64,000 nucleotides of DNA. Origin: Anastrepha obliqua (lineage: Eukaryota; Arthropoda; Insecta; Diptera; Tephritidae). A program made the translations under genes and the position numbers. This document shows, one piece after another, positions 11,047 through 23,400 of this stretch. The notes under the pieces were generated by a model. The model worked only from the letters and a program-made list of their open reading frames with translations, searched no databases and had not been told where the DNA came from. The DNA lies in the NCBI RefSeq assembly GCF_027943255.1, contig NC_072892.1, positions 123,893,792-123,957,791 on the forward strand, given 5' to 3'. Each line of letters opens with the position of its first letter. Positions within the stretch are counted from its first letter, which is position 1.

Positions 11047-11308
11047 ATTCTCACTTTGTATAGTCTTTACACATGCGTAGAAACTACAAGTCTCATACAC
11101 GCAAATTTACTCTATTCAATGTTCATATAAGATGAAATAATTTTCATATAAGATGTAATTTTGTTAATTACAATAAAATAATCAAAACATAAATTTTGAA
11201 ATTATTTTACGGAACAAAATTTAAACAAGTAAAGAAGGAATTTATCATGACCATAATTTCATTTATAAAATTTTATCGATTAAAGACCAATTCACAACAA
11301 ATATGAAC

Positions 11309-11578
11309 TAAAATAAAAAATAGTTAAAAAAAAACTAAGAAACACGCTTTTATTGCTAATCGAACTAAAAAGTAGAAAATAAATTTTAGTGACAAAGAGA
11401 CCTACAATCAAGTAATAGCAAATCGAACGATCAGTCATAGTCAACAGAACAGAATTATAACAAAAATGAAGATACAAACCCAGCAAACGCTCTTTGTCAT
11501 TAAAATTTATTTTCTACTTTTTAGTTCGATTAGCAATAAAAGCGTGTTTTTTAGTTTTTTTAACTATTTTTTATTTTA
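11309..11578. repeat. long inverted repeat (foldback), arms about 90 bp
   Basis: The left arm 11309-11399 is the reverse complement of the right arm 11491-11578 with only a few small differences. Shared blocks include AACACGCTTTTATTGCTAAT and GAACTAAAAAGTAGAAAATA. The arms are separated by a 91-bp loop. The structure could be a foldback or MITE-type transposon or a hairpin-forming locus. No transposase and no convincing target duplication were seen. Confidence 0.85.
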
Positions 11579-12955
11579 CAACATTTTTTAATTTCCTACC
11601 TAATGTGATCTAATGTGATGTCGCAGGCATGAGGTCTTGGTTGCTAGGGATTTTGCTATATAACAAACTCTGACTACTCTCCATAAAATTTGCGCTATTT
11701 TACCGACTTTTAATAAAAAGTTGCATTAGCTGGTTATGAATTGCAGAGCTTTGAACAAATTACGTGTGCAGCTTCATTTATACAATTTTTCTATTCAATA
11801 TCCAAAATTTATTCAACAAAAAGGACAACCATCATTCACAGTTTAAGTCCATATAAGTTCTAGTATTATCTAAGATATTTCGCTCATTGCAAAATCTACC
11901 CATTATCCTGCTAAAAAGCAAAAGCTACTTAAGAAAAATTAAAAATCGAAAAAATATAAACACACATCTAAACTACCGTTGCAGCGAACATAAGCGATAT
12001 TCTCCCATGTGCTCCAAAATGCTGTTAACTAGTGTTCAGTTAATAAACGGATTTGTAAACTAGCTGAGCAGTTCGAAGCAATAAGTTGATAATTGCCAAA
12101 ACTTCCAAAATCCATTATAGTATTTTCTTTATCACTCTTCAAAAGTCTCCATGCACTCGACCCACTCAAGTTATTGCTGTTGTATTGGCTTGTCTGGATA
12201 TGGTCCAATTTAACGCACAACCAACTAACCAACCAAGGAAAATCGATGCTTTTAATTAGTGGCTTACACATACAGGCCCACATACAGACCAACGTACAGA
12301 CCGGCAAACATACATTTATTATAAACACACATCAAAAGCAAAAAATAGCACATGTGTGTGCAGCAGGGAAAATTGCATTACAAGCAAAACCGCAACGCGA
12401 CATTCAGTCGTTGAATTTTTAGTCCAATTAAGGCAGAAGGCAGAGTTTTGGAGGTGGTGGTGAAGCTTCGAGGAGGAAGAAAATGCATATACATAAACGA
12501 GTAGTACTCGTATTAGTGAACGGAGCATATGTAGCGACGAAAAATTGGCCATTGACTGATTTTGCTCGCGGTCAGCACAAAACTAACTTAGGTAACTGGG
12601 TATTTGTGCGCGCGCGAAAAGTGAAAATTGGGTTGGGGTGCGTGGAAAGTAGTGCGACAGCAAAAGTTTAGCAATTCTGTTTGGACATAAAGCAACGAAT
12701 TCTATGGTTGTATATGCAGGACGCTTGTGCCATTAACAGGCTGGACATATTGGAGCTAGCAGTGTTTTTTATGCGATTCAGTGTGTAAGTGTAGAGTATG
12801 TCGATATGTTTAAATACCCCTTTGGCAGTCTTTTGATGTAAGTCTCGCTTTTTGAATTACTAGAGCGAATTTTACTTTTCTGATTTTATTCTTAAAATTC
12901 TTTTTTTGGAATCCTACCATATACATATATATACGAACACATAAGCACATAACCA

Positions 12956-12979
12956 CATACATACATACATACATACATT
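12956..12979 (+). repeat. (ATAC)n microsatellite
   Basis: Six or so tandem CATA units. A simple tract typical of insect noncoding DNA. Confidence 0.8.
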
Positions 12980-13979
12980 TGTTCATTTGTAGCTGCCAGT
13001 CTCACGCACATTTAAGTTCATTAAAAATCACAAAGCGTCTCATATTTCCGAGGACATAAATGTACGTGCGTGAAATACGCAACGCATGCATAAAAATATT
13101 AAGTGAAAAAAAAAAACAATGCGTAAAAAAACACTCACTGAAAGCAAGCAACGAAGAAAAGGTGACACAGGCATCGCTACACGAAACACGAAAACGACAA
13201 AATCTTTCGAAAGTGAAACTACAGCCTTCCTCTGCCTTTCTGCTTACACCCATATGGCGGACAAGGCTCCTAATCTGTAGGTGGTGAGGTAGTGATGGTC
13301 AAGGCTACGTGCCTTTATAACTTTCCGACTAATTCAACGCGTGCGAGACGCTCAACGATTGTTCAAGTTTAGACACCGACAGAGACATAAGTAGCGCAAA
13401 CTGTGGCGTGTGGGTTGCTGGGGCTGCTGAGTTGTAAGTTCGTTGAATGATAGCAGCGCTGCGCGTAGATCAAGCAAGTATGTACTATAAGCTGGAAAAG
13501 TGAATAGTCGTTTTCGCTTTGGGCAATCGGAAAGAGGCAATAGAAAATTGTGTATGACTTCCCAGCAGCAATAGAATGCGTCGAATGTCACAACACTTTG
13601 GTATTGAGCCTAAAAAAGTGGAGAAAAGCGGTATAAAAAACAGTTGCTCACACGCAGTTGCTCAAACTCAGAGAATGTTGAGGTACCTTGAAAAATCAAG
13701 AATTAAAGAGTACAAGATTGTGTCCATCAGAGATAATTTTTTAGAATAATGTCACACTGGTGTGACCATCACCAAAAAAACTTGCCAAAAATTAACGGTA
13801 TTTGTAGGCACTTGAGACATCTACTTTGTGATAGGAAAATTTGATGTGCAATAAAACTGGAAAGTTCTACAAATTCTGGTAAAAAGTTCAAAATTTTGAT
13901 GAAATTCTGAGAAATGTTGTACAAAGTTTGAAATTTTCAGTTATATGTTTTTTGTTGTGGGATGAACTATACCTTAATA

Positions 13980-14362
13980 TCCGATGAGGCATCACTTGGA
14001 GTATTTGTGAGAAAGATTCTGCAGAAGATTATTGGACCTTTGCACGTTGATCACGACGAATATTGCAGGCGATGGAGCTCTTTGACCTTTACGATGACAT
14101 AAAAGTAACGTAGCGCAGCGAATAAATAATCCGCGGCTACGTTGGCTGGGTCATGTCATTCAAATGGATACAAACGCTCCCACTCTAAAAGTATTCGATG
14201 CGGTGTCCGCTGGTGGTAGCAGAGAAAGAGGAAGGCCTCCTCAGGTGGAGAAGGGCCTGGGCTCACTTGATGTATCCAACTAGCGCCGGTTAGCATGAGA
14301 AAGAAACGATTGGCGCGCTTTGTTAAAGGCGAAGAATATTTATTTTTTAAACAAAAAAAAAA
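13980..14362 (+). mobile_element. RTE-type LINE C-terminal fragment
   Basis: Two frames carry the C-terminal block of an RTE-like LINE. The first reads VRKILQKIIGPLHVDHDEY, then MELFDLYDDIKV after a shift. The second reads PRLRWLGHVIQMDTNAPTLK, GGSRERGRPP and SNxRRLAxERNDWRALLKAK, with two stops. The RLRWLGHV ... RGRP ... W block is the usual end of such polyproteins. It is followed by an A-rich stretch (14340-14360), probably the degenerate tail. Confidence 0.65.
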
Positions 14363-15424
14363 TAATCCTTGGTTTATAATTTGCAACGGGGTGCATATGA
14401 GAAAGAATCGTAGAGGTACGAATTAATAGGAGTAGGAATTCCTTTGGTAAAAAATGGGCCTCTTGCTTACGGTTTTATATTGAAATTGAATTATGAATAT
14501 TGAATTATGAAACTATTATCAACACATTAAGGTTATATGAAGTAATGATGTTTGGAGAATGAGAATACTTCATTTTTCAATTAGCTGCGTGAGTCCTCAT
14601 GGACCACTCTTACTTCAGCGCTCATCACTTTGCTTGAAATTCTGCTCGTAGACACTGGAGGCATTGTAAATATATGTTGTGAAAAAAGAAGAGCTATAAA
14701 ATATCAAAGTACGTTATTATTTAGGTATCTTTAAATTCGATAGCCCATTTTGAGTTTGAAAACTTACATCAAAATATTTTCCTGCACACATTGAAGCAAA
14801 AACTTCTATCCAATAAAAAGTTTGCCAACTACTACTTCCCAAGCACACACACTCACTCACGCATGCATATTCAATTTTTTTTCTACGTATTTTATTTTTT
14901 TACTTTCAAAATTTTGTATCACTTTTCGTGTATTTCATTTGCTACTTTCTTTTACTACAAACTTCTATTTAAGTCTTTTTTTTGTATCTGTCACATTTTA
15001 TGCCTGTCACAATGTTTATGTTGCAACAATGACAGTACAACTAAAGCACTTGTCACTTGTCAACTTTGTCATTTTTCATAGAGCATTTGCGTGACTGACA
15101 CACCATCAACATCATCATTGCCGATGCAGGCGGCGCATACAGTGAGTCAATGCGACTTAATTTACAGAAAGCGATAAAATACATTATTTTCTTACCCTAC
15201 TCTCAGTGTATAGTTCAAGTGAACTACCAAACGAGTATTTTGGTCATGTTTAACAGGATCTGAACGGTTTATTTGAACGCAACATGCGCCAGACTATGCT
15301 GATACGGTGATCCTTTAAAAATATGAAAATATGTCTAGCCCTCACTTCAATATTTTCTATCGAGATCTAGTACTGATTCTCACGAACTTTGTAACCTCAG
15401 ATTAAACTTTTTAAGTTCTGTAGT
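14363..15424. other. unassigned AT-rich DNA
   Basis: T-rich sequence with short overlapping open frames and no motif. Nothing supportable was seen before the diverged SINE copy. Confidence 0.4.
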
Positions 15425-15612
15425 ATAAAATGATGTACTTTAACTTCAGCAAAAGCTAAGTGGTCGTCATTGTCGGGGTCCGAAATCACTTTTTTCTGGC
15501 CAACTTCCAACTGTATTTCAGCCATGAAAAAGTTCCTCACAAAGCACATCAAAACAAATGTGAATTCCTCCATTTGTGGGCCGACATCAAGACGCAACTT
15601 CAGAAGAGGTGA
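15425..15612 (+). mobile_element. diverged SINE body, plus-strand view of the family body
   Basis: Short blocks match the SINE copies elsewhere in the window: TTTCAGCCATGAAAAAGTTCC and CTCCATTTGTGGGCCGACAT followed by CAAGACGCA. Read this way, the order matches the reverse complement of the copies at 38690-38880 and 43437-43725. The tRNA-like head is unrecognisable here, so this is an old or truncated copy. Confidence 0.5.
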
Positions 15613-15778
15613 AAAAATTCACAGGAAAGATGGAATTATGAAAATAGACGACACTTGAGTTGAAAAGGATTGGATAAGCCAAACGGAGGAAGCCCTGTTA
15701 CAGTCACTCTGTGGAATCAGCACGGCGAATGACTCAAATGAGCATAGTTTTAACTGAATCAGCAGGATGGAGTATATA

Positions 15779-16745
15779 CAGGGTCCGGCACTCGAAGTGT
15801 AACCAATTAAAAACGAGATACATTTTGAGAAAATAATTTTATTCAATTCAAAGTACAAAATGTGTGAAAATAATTCAAAATTAAGAATGAATTTAATGAC
15901 CATCTTTTGCCTTGACTATGGCCTTGAGACGGTCCAGAAACGAATCGCAAGCTGCCCGAATGTGACTTGTAGATATTGTGGCCCACTCGCGGACAATGGC
16001 TATTTTCAGCGCCTCGAGACTGGTGGCTTCGTTGGACTTTGACCTTCGTGACAAGTTCGAACTTTGCTCTCCAAAATGGCCCAAAGAAAATAATCCATCG
16101 GATTCGCTATGAAGTTCGGAACGTCGTTTTTTAGCCAATTCTGGTTCACTCGAGTTGTGAGACGGTGCCGAGTCCTGTTGAAACATGTGAAATGTTCGTC
16201 TGCACACGACTTCAAAGCAACATTCTAGAAGTTACTTTTCCGATAATATTTCGCATTTACTTTAACGCCAGGCTCGATGAAAACGATTGGAGAGCGCCCA
16301 TCCGCGGTTACAGCGGCCCAAATCATTACCTGTGGCGAGTGTTGTCTCCTGGTGACCAATCGATGACTCAAATTCTCGTCGGTCAAACCTATCGTTTTAG
16401 GAGTTTACGAATTGCTCAATTTGAAAAATTTACTTGTCTGAAAGTACAATGTTCGCAAATTAACCACTTTCAGCCAAGCGAGGCAACTCCTTCGCTCTCT
16501 CAAGTCTGATTTGTTGCTGCTTTGGTGTGAGATCATGCGCCTTTTGGATCTTGTAAGGCTTGACTTTGAGATCATTTCTCAGTATGCGGCGGATGCTACG
16601 GTCACATATTTTCAGTTCTTTCGCCATTTGATTGGCACTTCGTCGGGGATTTCACTCAAGTCACTTCTTCACTTTTTGAACCGTTTCACGTGACGTTGCA
16701 GTCTTTTGATGATCACCTCCTGTAGGGTACTTCGGTCTTTCAGGG
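15779..16745 (-). mobile_element. degenerate mariner/Tc1-type transposase, DD37E/ITm-like
   Basis: Reading down from 16745 gives MAKELKICDRSIRRILRNDLK, a paired-type helix-turn-helix. QQIRLERAKELPRL, NIVLSD (first catalytic position), RQHSPQVMIWAAVTADGRSP and IEPGVKVNAKYY follow in shifting frames. Then come FQQDSAPSH (second aspartate), NWLKNDVPNFI, NPMDYFLWAILESKVRT and SHIRAACDSFLDRLKAIVKAKDGH. The left end at 15779 begins CAGGGTCCGGCACTCGAAGT next to TA and may be the terminal repeat. I found no partner repeat on the right. The SPD part of the third motif is lost and many frameshifts are present, so the gene is dead. Confidence 0.65.
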
Positions 16746-17343
16746 CATGCATATGTATGTGTGGCTATAACTTCCCGAAATCAATATTTTTCTTTTTGAA
16801 ATTTTTCGTATAAGAGATGTAGTGCTACTACTTAACTCAAAAAATGAAGAGACTCCCTAATAATTAAATTTTGTTTAAAATAAAAGTTCGTTCTAGAGCA
16901 AACTAAGAAAAATTAAAACTCAGACGAACAATACGATCTGATTATTGCGTTTATTGGAAGTTCGATCAGTTATTTCAATTTGTTCGTTTCAAAGTTGCGA
17001 TTCTGAATCATGAAATAGGAAAGAAGTGATTCGATCTTACAAGATATTGAAAAAATTTAACACATGAAGCAGGAAATCTCAATGGTTTAAATTTTTAACA
17101 CAAATTTGAGAAACCTATGGTACTGAAAATTCAAACAGCTTCATAAATTGTGAATTCCGTGCTTAAGGCGAAAAGCATTAGGTATTTGAAAAGGTGGCGT
17201 GGCACCTCTCATAAACGACATATCCAGACATTGAAAAATTGACATATTGGAAAAATTATAAAAATTAGTGTTGAGCTCAGAAACCCCAAACAAACTCTCA
17301 CCTATAGAGAGTTTCTTGGTATTTGTCAAGGTTGTAAAGGTAG
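16746..17343. other. unassigned DNA
   Basis: AT-rich, with no recognisable feature. It ends at a hexanucleotide array. Confidence 0.4.
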
Positions 17344-17550
17344 TGTTAATGGTAATGGTAATGGTAAGCGTAATGGTAATGGTAATGGTAATGGAATGGT
17401 AATGGTAATGGCAATGGTAATGGTAATGGTAATGGTAATGGTAATGGTAATGGTAATGGTAATGGGAATGGGAATGGGAATGGGAATGGGAATGGGAATG
17501 GGAATAGTAATGGTAATGGTATTGTTAATGATAATGCTAATGGTAATGAT
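17344..17550 (+). repeat. GGTAAT/GGGAAT hexanucleotide array
   Basis: About 34 tandem hexamers. Most are GGTAAT. A homogeneous block of seven or so GGGAAT variants at 17463-17505 lies between GGTAAT blocks, showing expansion of a variant unit. The repeats create artificial open frames of Met-Val and Ile-Pro or Ile-Thr dipeptides on opposite strands, which are not genes. Confidence 0.95.
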
Positions 17551-17634
17551 TGTACGGGTTAGGCAGAGGCCTTTATGCATTGCGACCAAATTGATCTATT
17601 GTGTTGAATTTTAAATATTAAATACTGCAAGGAA

Positions 17635-17880
17635 TCAAACCAGCTGCTTTAGAGGAAACATTTGTAAGTATTTATCCTCTACTTGGTGCGAACCAAGGAT
17701 TCTGTGTCTCCTGTGACCTAATGCTTCACAACTGGTAATTAAATTTTCGATGGACATAGTCCTATTATATTTATTTGTAGACAAAGTGGCCTGTAAGTGC
17801 TCCACAGAGCAATCTGAGGTCATTTTTGTCTAGGGTTAGATCAAATTTTGCTCTGTCGGTATTAAAATTCAGCAATCTTT
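17635..17880 (-). mobile_element. short LINE C-terminal fragment
   Basis: On the minus strand RLLNFNTDRAKFDLTLDKND, LRLLCGALTGHFVYK and then SCEALGHRRHRILGS resemble the region around the LTGH motif and zinc-type end of RNase-H LINEs. Frames are broken. The piece is short and the call is tentative. Confidence 0.45.
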
Positions 17881-18492
17881 TTTGAGTGATTAAGGCCATT
17901 TGTGCCGTTTCAGTATTCCTTTGTTTTTATTTGACTTTATTTTTGGGTTTCCTGTTTTAGGTTCATCTTGTTAAGGCCGAAAATGGGGTTGGTTCAATAA
18001 ATGGCCCTTCCGTATTGCTCAACTCCCGGCTAAGTTTAATTTTAATTTGGATACTTTTTTTTTGTTTTTTCATTCAGCAAAATTTTAATTCCTAGAAACT
18101 TATGTCAAAAGCGCCCACCGTGCGCCATCTGTATCAATGCCTCATCAACACTGTTTTTAAGTGCAAAAACACCAAACGATATTTTCGTATTAAAATAGTT
18201 CAAGCGTATAGTTGAAATATTTATGTCCATATTCATGCAGGCATTTATGTTTATTCAGCTTGGTCTTTACCAACTGTCTCTGCTGCAGGTGGCAGAGTTT
18301 TTAAATATATTTTTTCCTTTATTTTTTCATATTTTTCCAGTAAATCAAGAAGGTGCTGCTGGCAAAAAATTTACAAAGTTGTTTTACGCGGGTCGTTTGA
18401 AGTGGTCGTGCAAAAAATAAGAACTACTGAATTTTTTGGGGTAAACCTTTTTTTATTTTTCAGCATAGTCTCTTTTTTCAGCGCATACTGCT
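17881..18492. other. unassigned DNA
   Basis: T-rich spacer with no supported feature. Confidence 0.35.
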
Positions 18493-18592
18493 CTAGTTCG
18501 TTAATCCTTTGGTGTTTCACCGAGATTCGAACCTACGTTCTCTCTGTGAATTCCGAATGGTAGTCACGCACCAACCCATTCGGCTACGTCGA
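18493..18592 (-). mobile_element. tRNA-derived SINE, head region
   Basis: Read on the minus strand, GTAGCCGAATGGGTTGGTGC resembles a pol III A box and GGTTCGAATCTC is a near-perfect B box, about 50 bases apart. This is the tRNA-like head seen again at 43437-43725, 53010-53215, 61615-61700 and 62132-62375. The body is mostly missing. It abuts the LINE remnant beginning at about 18598 and may have inserted in it. Confidence 0.7.
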
Positions 18593-18597
18593 CCGCT

Positions 18598-19400
18598 TGA
18601 GGAATTGGAATAGTACTTTTCAAGCAGAAGTTCTCGCGATAAGGGAAGCTTGCAGGATAATTAGAAACCACCCACAACAATTATCGGAATTATGTATGTA
18701 TTCTTTAAGATAGTCAAGCAGCCATCTGAGCTTTAAAGTCACCTACAACCAATTCAAAAATGGTCAGATAATACAAAAAAGAACTTAATGCTTTAGCGCG
18801 CACGGCAGACATCACTTTGATCTGGGTACCTAGCCATAGAAACATAGAAGGATATGAGAAAGTTGATGAACTGGCAAGACAGGTGACATCCTATAACGAA
18901 TCCAAAGCGATAAAAATAGGCGGTCACCAGGGAGTGCTCAAGACAGAAACCACGAGCAGACATATTCAAATTTACGTCAACAATAACTGGACACTGGCAT
19001 TTGGGTGTCAGGAGGGGGTGGTCGTACAATGATAGATGTAGAAGCTGCAGTCAAGAAGAATTTAAGGAAACAGGCTTTCACTACCTGTGTGAGTGCTCAA
19101 GCCTGAGTGCTCTATGACATAAATTGCTGGTGGAATTCTAGATGGTTAACTTGAAAAAAATCGCAAAACAGAAAATAGAGGGCATATGAAGATTCATAGT
19201 CAAATCAAGAAGGTTCGATTAACAAAAAACAGTGGGTCTGCAAGTGGTGTATGGAAATAGCATCTTTTGTGCTAATTGGTGTCACAAAGACAACACCTCG
19301 ACCATACCACCATATACAAGTTGTTCAATGGAAGAATTATGAATTAAGAGCTAAATTAAAAAAGAATTGCTAATAAAATATAATATAATAATAAAAAAGC
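18598..19400 (+). mobile_element. degenerate RNase-H LINE with cysteine motif and A/T-rich tail
   Basis: In shifting frames: VLAIREACRIIRN, SQAAI-like, ITLIWVPSHRNIEGYEKVDELARQ (open at 18817-19032), then CRSCSQEEFKE...FHYLCECSSLSAL, a CxxC...HxxxC type motif. The region ends with AATAAAATATAATATAATAA (about 19370-19394), probably a decayed TAA-type tail. RT is absent. Confidence 0.65.
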
Positions 19401-19499
19401 TTATGGCTATAACTTTTACGCAGAAGACAAGTGCGGATTTTATTGTTTAAAAACTATTTGATCGTTACGTCGGATACACACTAGGAATCTTGCGCCCGT

Positions 19500-20280
19500 A
19501 CCTCATGCCGCTCCCTGAAGAAGTGACATCCTTGGCATCCCTACAAATTAACCGAGCGAACTATATTTTCTTTTAGTGCTGAGATGGTCGCTAAATTTGC
19601 TTCATAGACTTTACTTTTGAGGTACCTCACAGAAAAAGTCCATAGGTGTAAGATCGGGCGACATGGTTCAGGACAGTATATGTCACCGAAATGGGATTAA
19701 GCACTTCAAAAGATAGTGTTTACCGTACAAAGCCGCTCCAACATTGTCTCGGAGAAATGTTTACGCAAATTGAAATAGTTAAGGCTAAGCGCGAGATTTG
19801 CATTTTGAAGGGTGGAAGTCTAAAATCATTCCTTAATATTTCATGCACAAGAGTATTTGGTAATAGTAGTCTCACGGCAGCCGCTGCCTTGCTCACGGAA
19901 GGACGCGGAATGTCATGCAAAGTTGTAGTGGCGAGTTCAATATTCGCAATATTCATTTATTCTCGATGTCCGACTGGCCCCGGTCGTAGGTTAAGTCGGT
20001 ACTTGTTTCTCGAAATCTTCGCATCCATGAACGAATCAGATATTCACACGTGACATCGTAAACGTCGAATATTGCAACGCGATAAAAATCTACGACGAGC
20101 AGTTGCACACGAACCATTGACATTGATCGCTTTAATGCAAATGCCTTTGACCACCCGTTAACTGCGAAAATACAAAAACCCGCACGAATCGCTGTTCAAA
20201 TGCTCAGCAAATGCTCAAATTTGAAATCTAATTCTGCATGACATCCTACTTTTTGCCTTAGCGGCGGAGAGGCGCATGCC
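19500..20280 (-). mobile_element. degenerate mariner-like element with DUF4817-type N-terminus
   Basis: Reading down the minus strand gives RRFLSRCNIRRL, SWMRRFRETS, NIANIELATTTLHDIPRPSV, AAAVRLLLPNTLVHEILRND and FRLPPFKMQ. This is the N-terminal DNA-binding domain found in a mariner-related group. After a gap of about 50 codons comes SPDLTPMDFF and then KSKVYEANLATISALKENI, the third catalytic motif region. The first two catalytic blocks are deleted and frames shift repeatedly. Confidence 0.6.
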
Positions 20281-22039
20281 GGGTATATGCTTGAAATCAA
20301 GAATATCTTTAAAGTTTATGCTGCTTCTCAGCTTTCCTGTTACTGAAAATTTATTCTTATAAAATTTGATGTTTTAAAATTGCAAATCTCATTTTTAAAT
20401 TTAAATTTAAAATATAAAGTTATACCATTGCAAATCATCAAAGTACATTTTCCTCTTTGAGCAATGATATTCATTTTAATTGTAAAATTTTTAGCCAATG
20501 CTTGTCACAAAGGCATAGTATTAAAATTATCAAAGATATTTTAACCGAAATCGAATAACAAAATATTTTAGCTGAAAAAGTCATACCTATGAATAATTTA
20601 ATAGGAAAACCTCTTAAGACGCATACACGATTTGAATTTCTTTTCGAATAAATAATAAACAAAAATTTAATCATCGAAAATAAAGTATTTTGAAAACTTT
20701 TACGAATTTTACTCTCATTTAATCCTCAAATATTTTCTTTGGAAAAATTAAATTCCAGTGAACTTGATTTATATTTATACTTTTACTAGTTTTTGTTATG
20801 CGTAGAGAATATTTACTTTTAGTAGATTTTCTACATAAGCACAAACTTTCAAATAACTGTGAAATGTCACAACTGGGGTCACATAGCGGTAGTGTGAGTG
20901 CATGCAGTTTTCTCTGTTTGTCTGCATGCCCTTCCTCTAGTTTGCTCAATTCAATATAAATAAATATGTTTTTATATTCAATTTGTAAAATAACTCTTCA
21001 ATGCAATGAAATTAGAAAATAAACACAAAACACAAAATGTAAAGCGCTCCCTACCCTGGTATAAAGCCCTGGTGGCGTAGTTTTAAACATCAGTACTTCT
21101 ATTCTGATTTTTTTCATTTCGATTTGTCACATTCAAATTAAAATTCATTTCTCTCTATGCCACAGACATGCAGGATTTCTGTATGTATTTACATGTGTAT
21201 TTTACGGACTTAAGTATGTATGGGTAAGTGTTCAAGTTTGCTTTGAATTCTGTGTTCAGCATCACCGGTCGGGGGTCCAGTCACACATACATTGATTTTT
21301 CTATTGCATTCTGTTTGGTTGCCTTTTTCCTCTTTTACCTCAACAATATTTTATTACTTTATCGACATACACTCACACACACAATACATCCAATTGTACG
21401 TAAAATATTTCTGTGGCTTTTTATTATATAAATAGAGGCAGAGCTTTCATCGTTTAAGCATTTGTAAATTCTTCACAGACCAGCCAGCCAAACAAAACAG
21501 TCCATCAACTTTTCTTATTGTATTCACAGTTGCTGCCTTTCTGTGAGTCGTTTAATTCTTTGACAGCTCGTTCGCTTATACTTCAATTCATTCATTTCGT
21601 CATCCATAGACCGTTTTTTTTTTTTCTTTTTTTATAAACTGAATTACTTTGTTGAAATTCTCAATTCTCTGATGATGCTCATCAGTCCTTCATTGAGCTT
21701 TCTCTGTCAATTTCATGACTTCCTCCATCACCCGTGTCTCTCGGGTGTGGATGTGTGTTTATACCTTCTATGGAATTGAGCGGTATATTAAATTTAGCCA
21801 TAAGTGCGACCAGGTAGACTCACTCTGCTGTAATGAAAACTTTTTTTTATGCAAAAATTATTCCTGCACAAGCTGCCGCGCTCATAAAACTTTGGGTGTT
21901 TGTCAGCGAAAAACCGAGTTAAGTGTAATTTCTTTATTTAAGCTAATTCTTCACAAGATTACTTAACAATAACTTAAGACTTAAATTACATAGATAATTA
22001 ATTGCATAAATAAGTAAACTCATGGAGTGACTTAAGCAG
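20281..22039. other. unassigned AT-rich DNA
   Basis: About 1.8 kb with no supported gene. It contains ordinary T-rich and CA-rich tracts (around 21364-21385 and 21610-21631). Confidence 0.4.
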
Positions 22040-23075
22040 AGACCTTTGCACCGCAAGATCAAGACTTCTAGAGAGCCGATTAAACCTTTCAAGTTCTCTT
22101 ACAAGAGGTTCGAGGATTTCATAAATCTCAGAGCTTCAGCACAAAATGGATTCTCAGCGCGAGTTACTCTGTTAGACAACTCTGTCTTCACTGACGGTTC
22201 CAGGATGGAATCGGAACTCGGGCGGGGATTTTCTCTTAATCAGCCAATTTATCTATTTCCTTAAAACTGCCGAATGCTGCTAGTGTTTTTCAGGCAGAAA
22301 GCTTTGTGATCCTGCAGACATGTTGAATGTTTAGGGAACGCGGGAGCGAGGGAGATATTAACATTTTTTTCGATAGTAAGGCCGCGATCAAAGCACTGAC
22401 AATGCCATGTTGCAGATTCAAACTGATCAACTTATGTAAGAAGGCGATCAAATTTCTTCGGTGTGCAGGTAACTTCTCTCTGATCTGAGTTCCAGAATAT
22501 AGAAACATAGAAGGAAATAAAATTCCTGAAGTGCTTGCCAAGAAGGGGTCGACTGAATGTATCTCAAGAGTTTCCTACCCGTTCATTGGTATAACAGTCA
22601 GGAGTGTTGCTTAAAGGGAATTGCACAATTTATTTCTCAGAACTTATATTTCGTGTGCTATTTCGAACACCCTTTGACCGCAGCACAAAAGACGCAGTCC
22701 TGGGGACGCCACACCAATCACTTTCCAAACTCGTAGCTGTGTCACCGGTCATTGGACGAACGGCACTCACACTCATAAATCTGAGTTTCAGAGAAGGAAA
22801 CCGTTGAGCAGTTTCTCAGTAAATGTTCGAGTTTGGCATCCAGACAAGTAACGTCACTAGGTGCTATTTTTCTTCAACAGCCTGGGACAGTGCCCCAACT
22901 TAAATCTCTTTAATTTTCTCCATCCTATCAACAGCTCAGATGGTACTGTTGGTGGGCCAGCCCTTATCGCGTACGAAGTTCGGGTCATTGCGCTCTTAGG
23001 AGTTTACCACTTAAGGTTATTATTGTTGTAGCAGTATTCCAAATAATGCATTGTAAAATTTATTAACTTATTAGT
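22040..23075 (+). mobile_element. RNase-H LINE 3' part, family shared with 61070-61560
   Basis: Open at 22046-22264 with VFTDGSRMESELGRG. After a frameshift come AASVFQAESFVIL, NIFFDSKAAIKALTM, VPEYRNIEGNKIPEVLAKKG and then the C-terminal region. Residues encoded at 22660-22930 (STKDAVLGTPHQSLSKLVAV, TLINLSFREGN) match, in nucleotide order, the copy at 61190-61500. An ATTATTATTGTTG stretch near 23014-23027 may belong to the tail. Confidence 0.7.
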
Positions 23076-23089
23076 TGCCTACTACTCCG

Positions 23090-23400
23090 AATTCTTGGAC
23101 CGGTAGATCACGGCAATTAACCTTCAGCGTATTAAGTGCGCTGGAGATTTTCTGAGGATTGAACCAAATGAAATGGCAAAAAAGAATTACAATAGTCGGC
23201 AGTGTGTGCCTTATAAAGAGGTCGCGCAAGGAAAACTTGGATTGATACAGTTAATGCCGACGCCAAGATCCTTGGACTGAAAAAGTGGAGTATGTCTGCA
23301 AATGATCGAGATTCTTAGCCAAATTATGGAGGGAGACCAAAGTTCAACTTGGACGGTCACACTAACACTGATGATGAATTTCCAATTAATTTGTTTTAGT
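23090..23400 (+). mobile_element. RTE-type LINE C-terminal fragment
   Basis: The segment reads ITAINLQRIKCAGDFLRIEP and NEMAKKNYNSRQCV, then in a second frame RGRARKTWIDTVNADAKILG and WSMSANDRDS. This is the L.R..W.GH...RM / RGR.R..W.D.V..DA...G / A.DR..W block that ends RTE-like polyproteins. The tail is not identifiable. Confidence 0.55.

Larger units (their letters stand above)
11047..13979. other. AT-rich gene-free interval containing a foldback
   Basis: Apart from the inverted repeat at 11309-11578 and an (ATAC)n tract near 12956-12979, I see no supported gene. Short open frames on both strands (for example 12093-12422) lack motifs and overlap one another. Confidence 0.4.

Noticed and set aside
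17326..17614. Met-Val and Ile-Thr/Ile-Pro repeat open frames
   Set aside because: Pure translation of a hexanucleotide array.
18511..18592. tRNA gene
   Set aside because: A and B boxes are present but the sequence does not fold with the pairings of a tRNA, lacks an acceptor stem, and recurs with a common non-tRNA body, so it is a SINE head.
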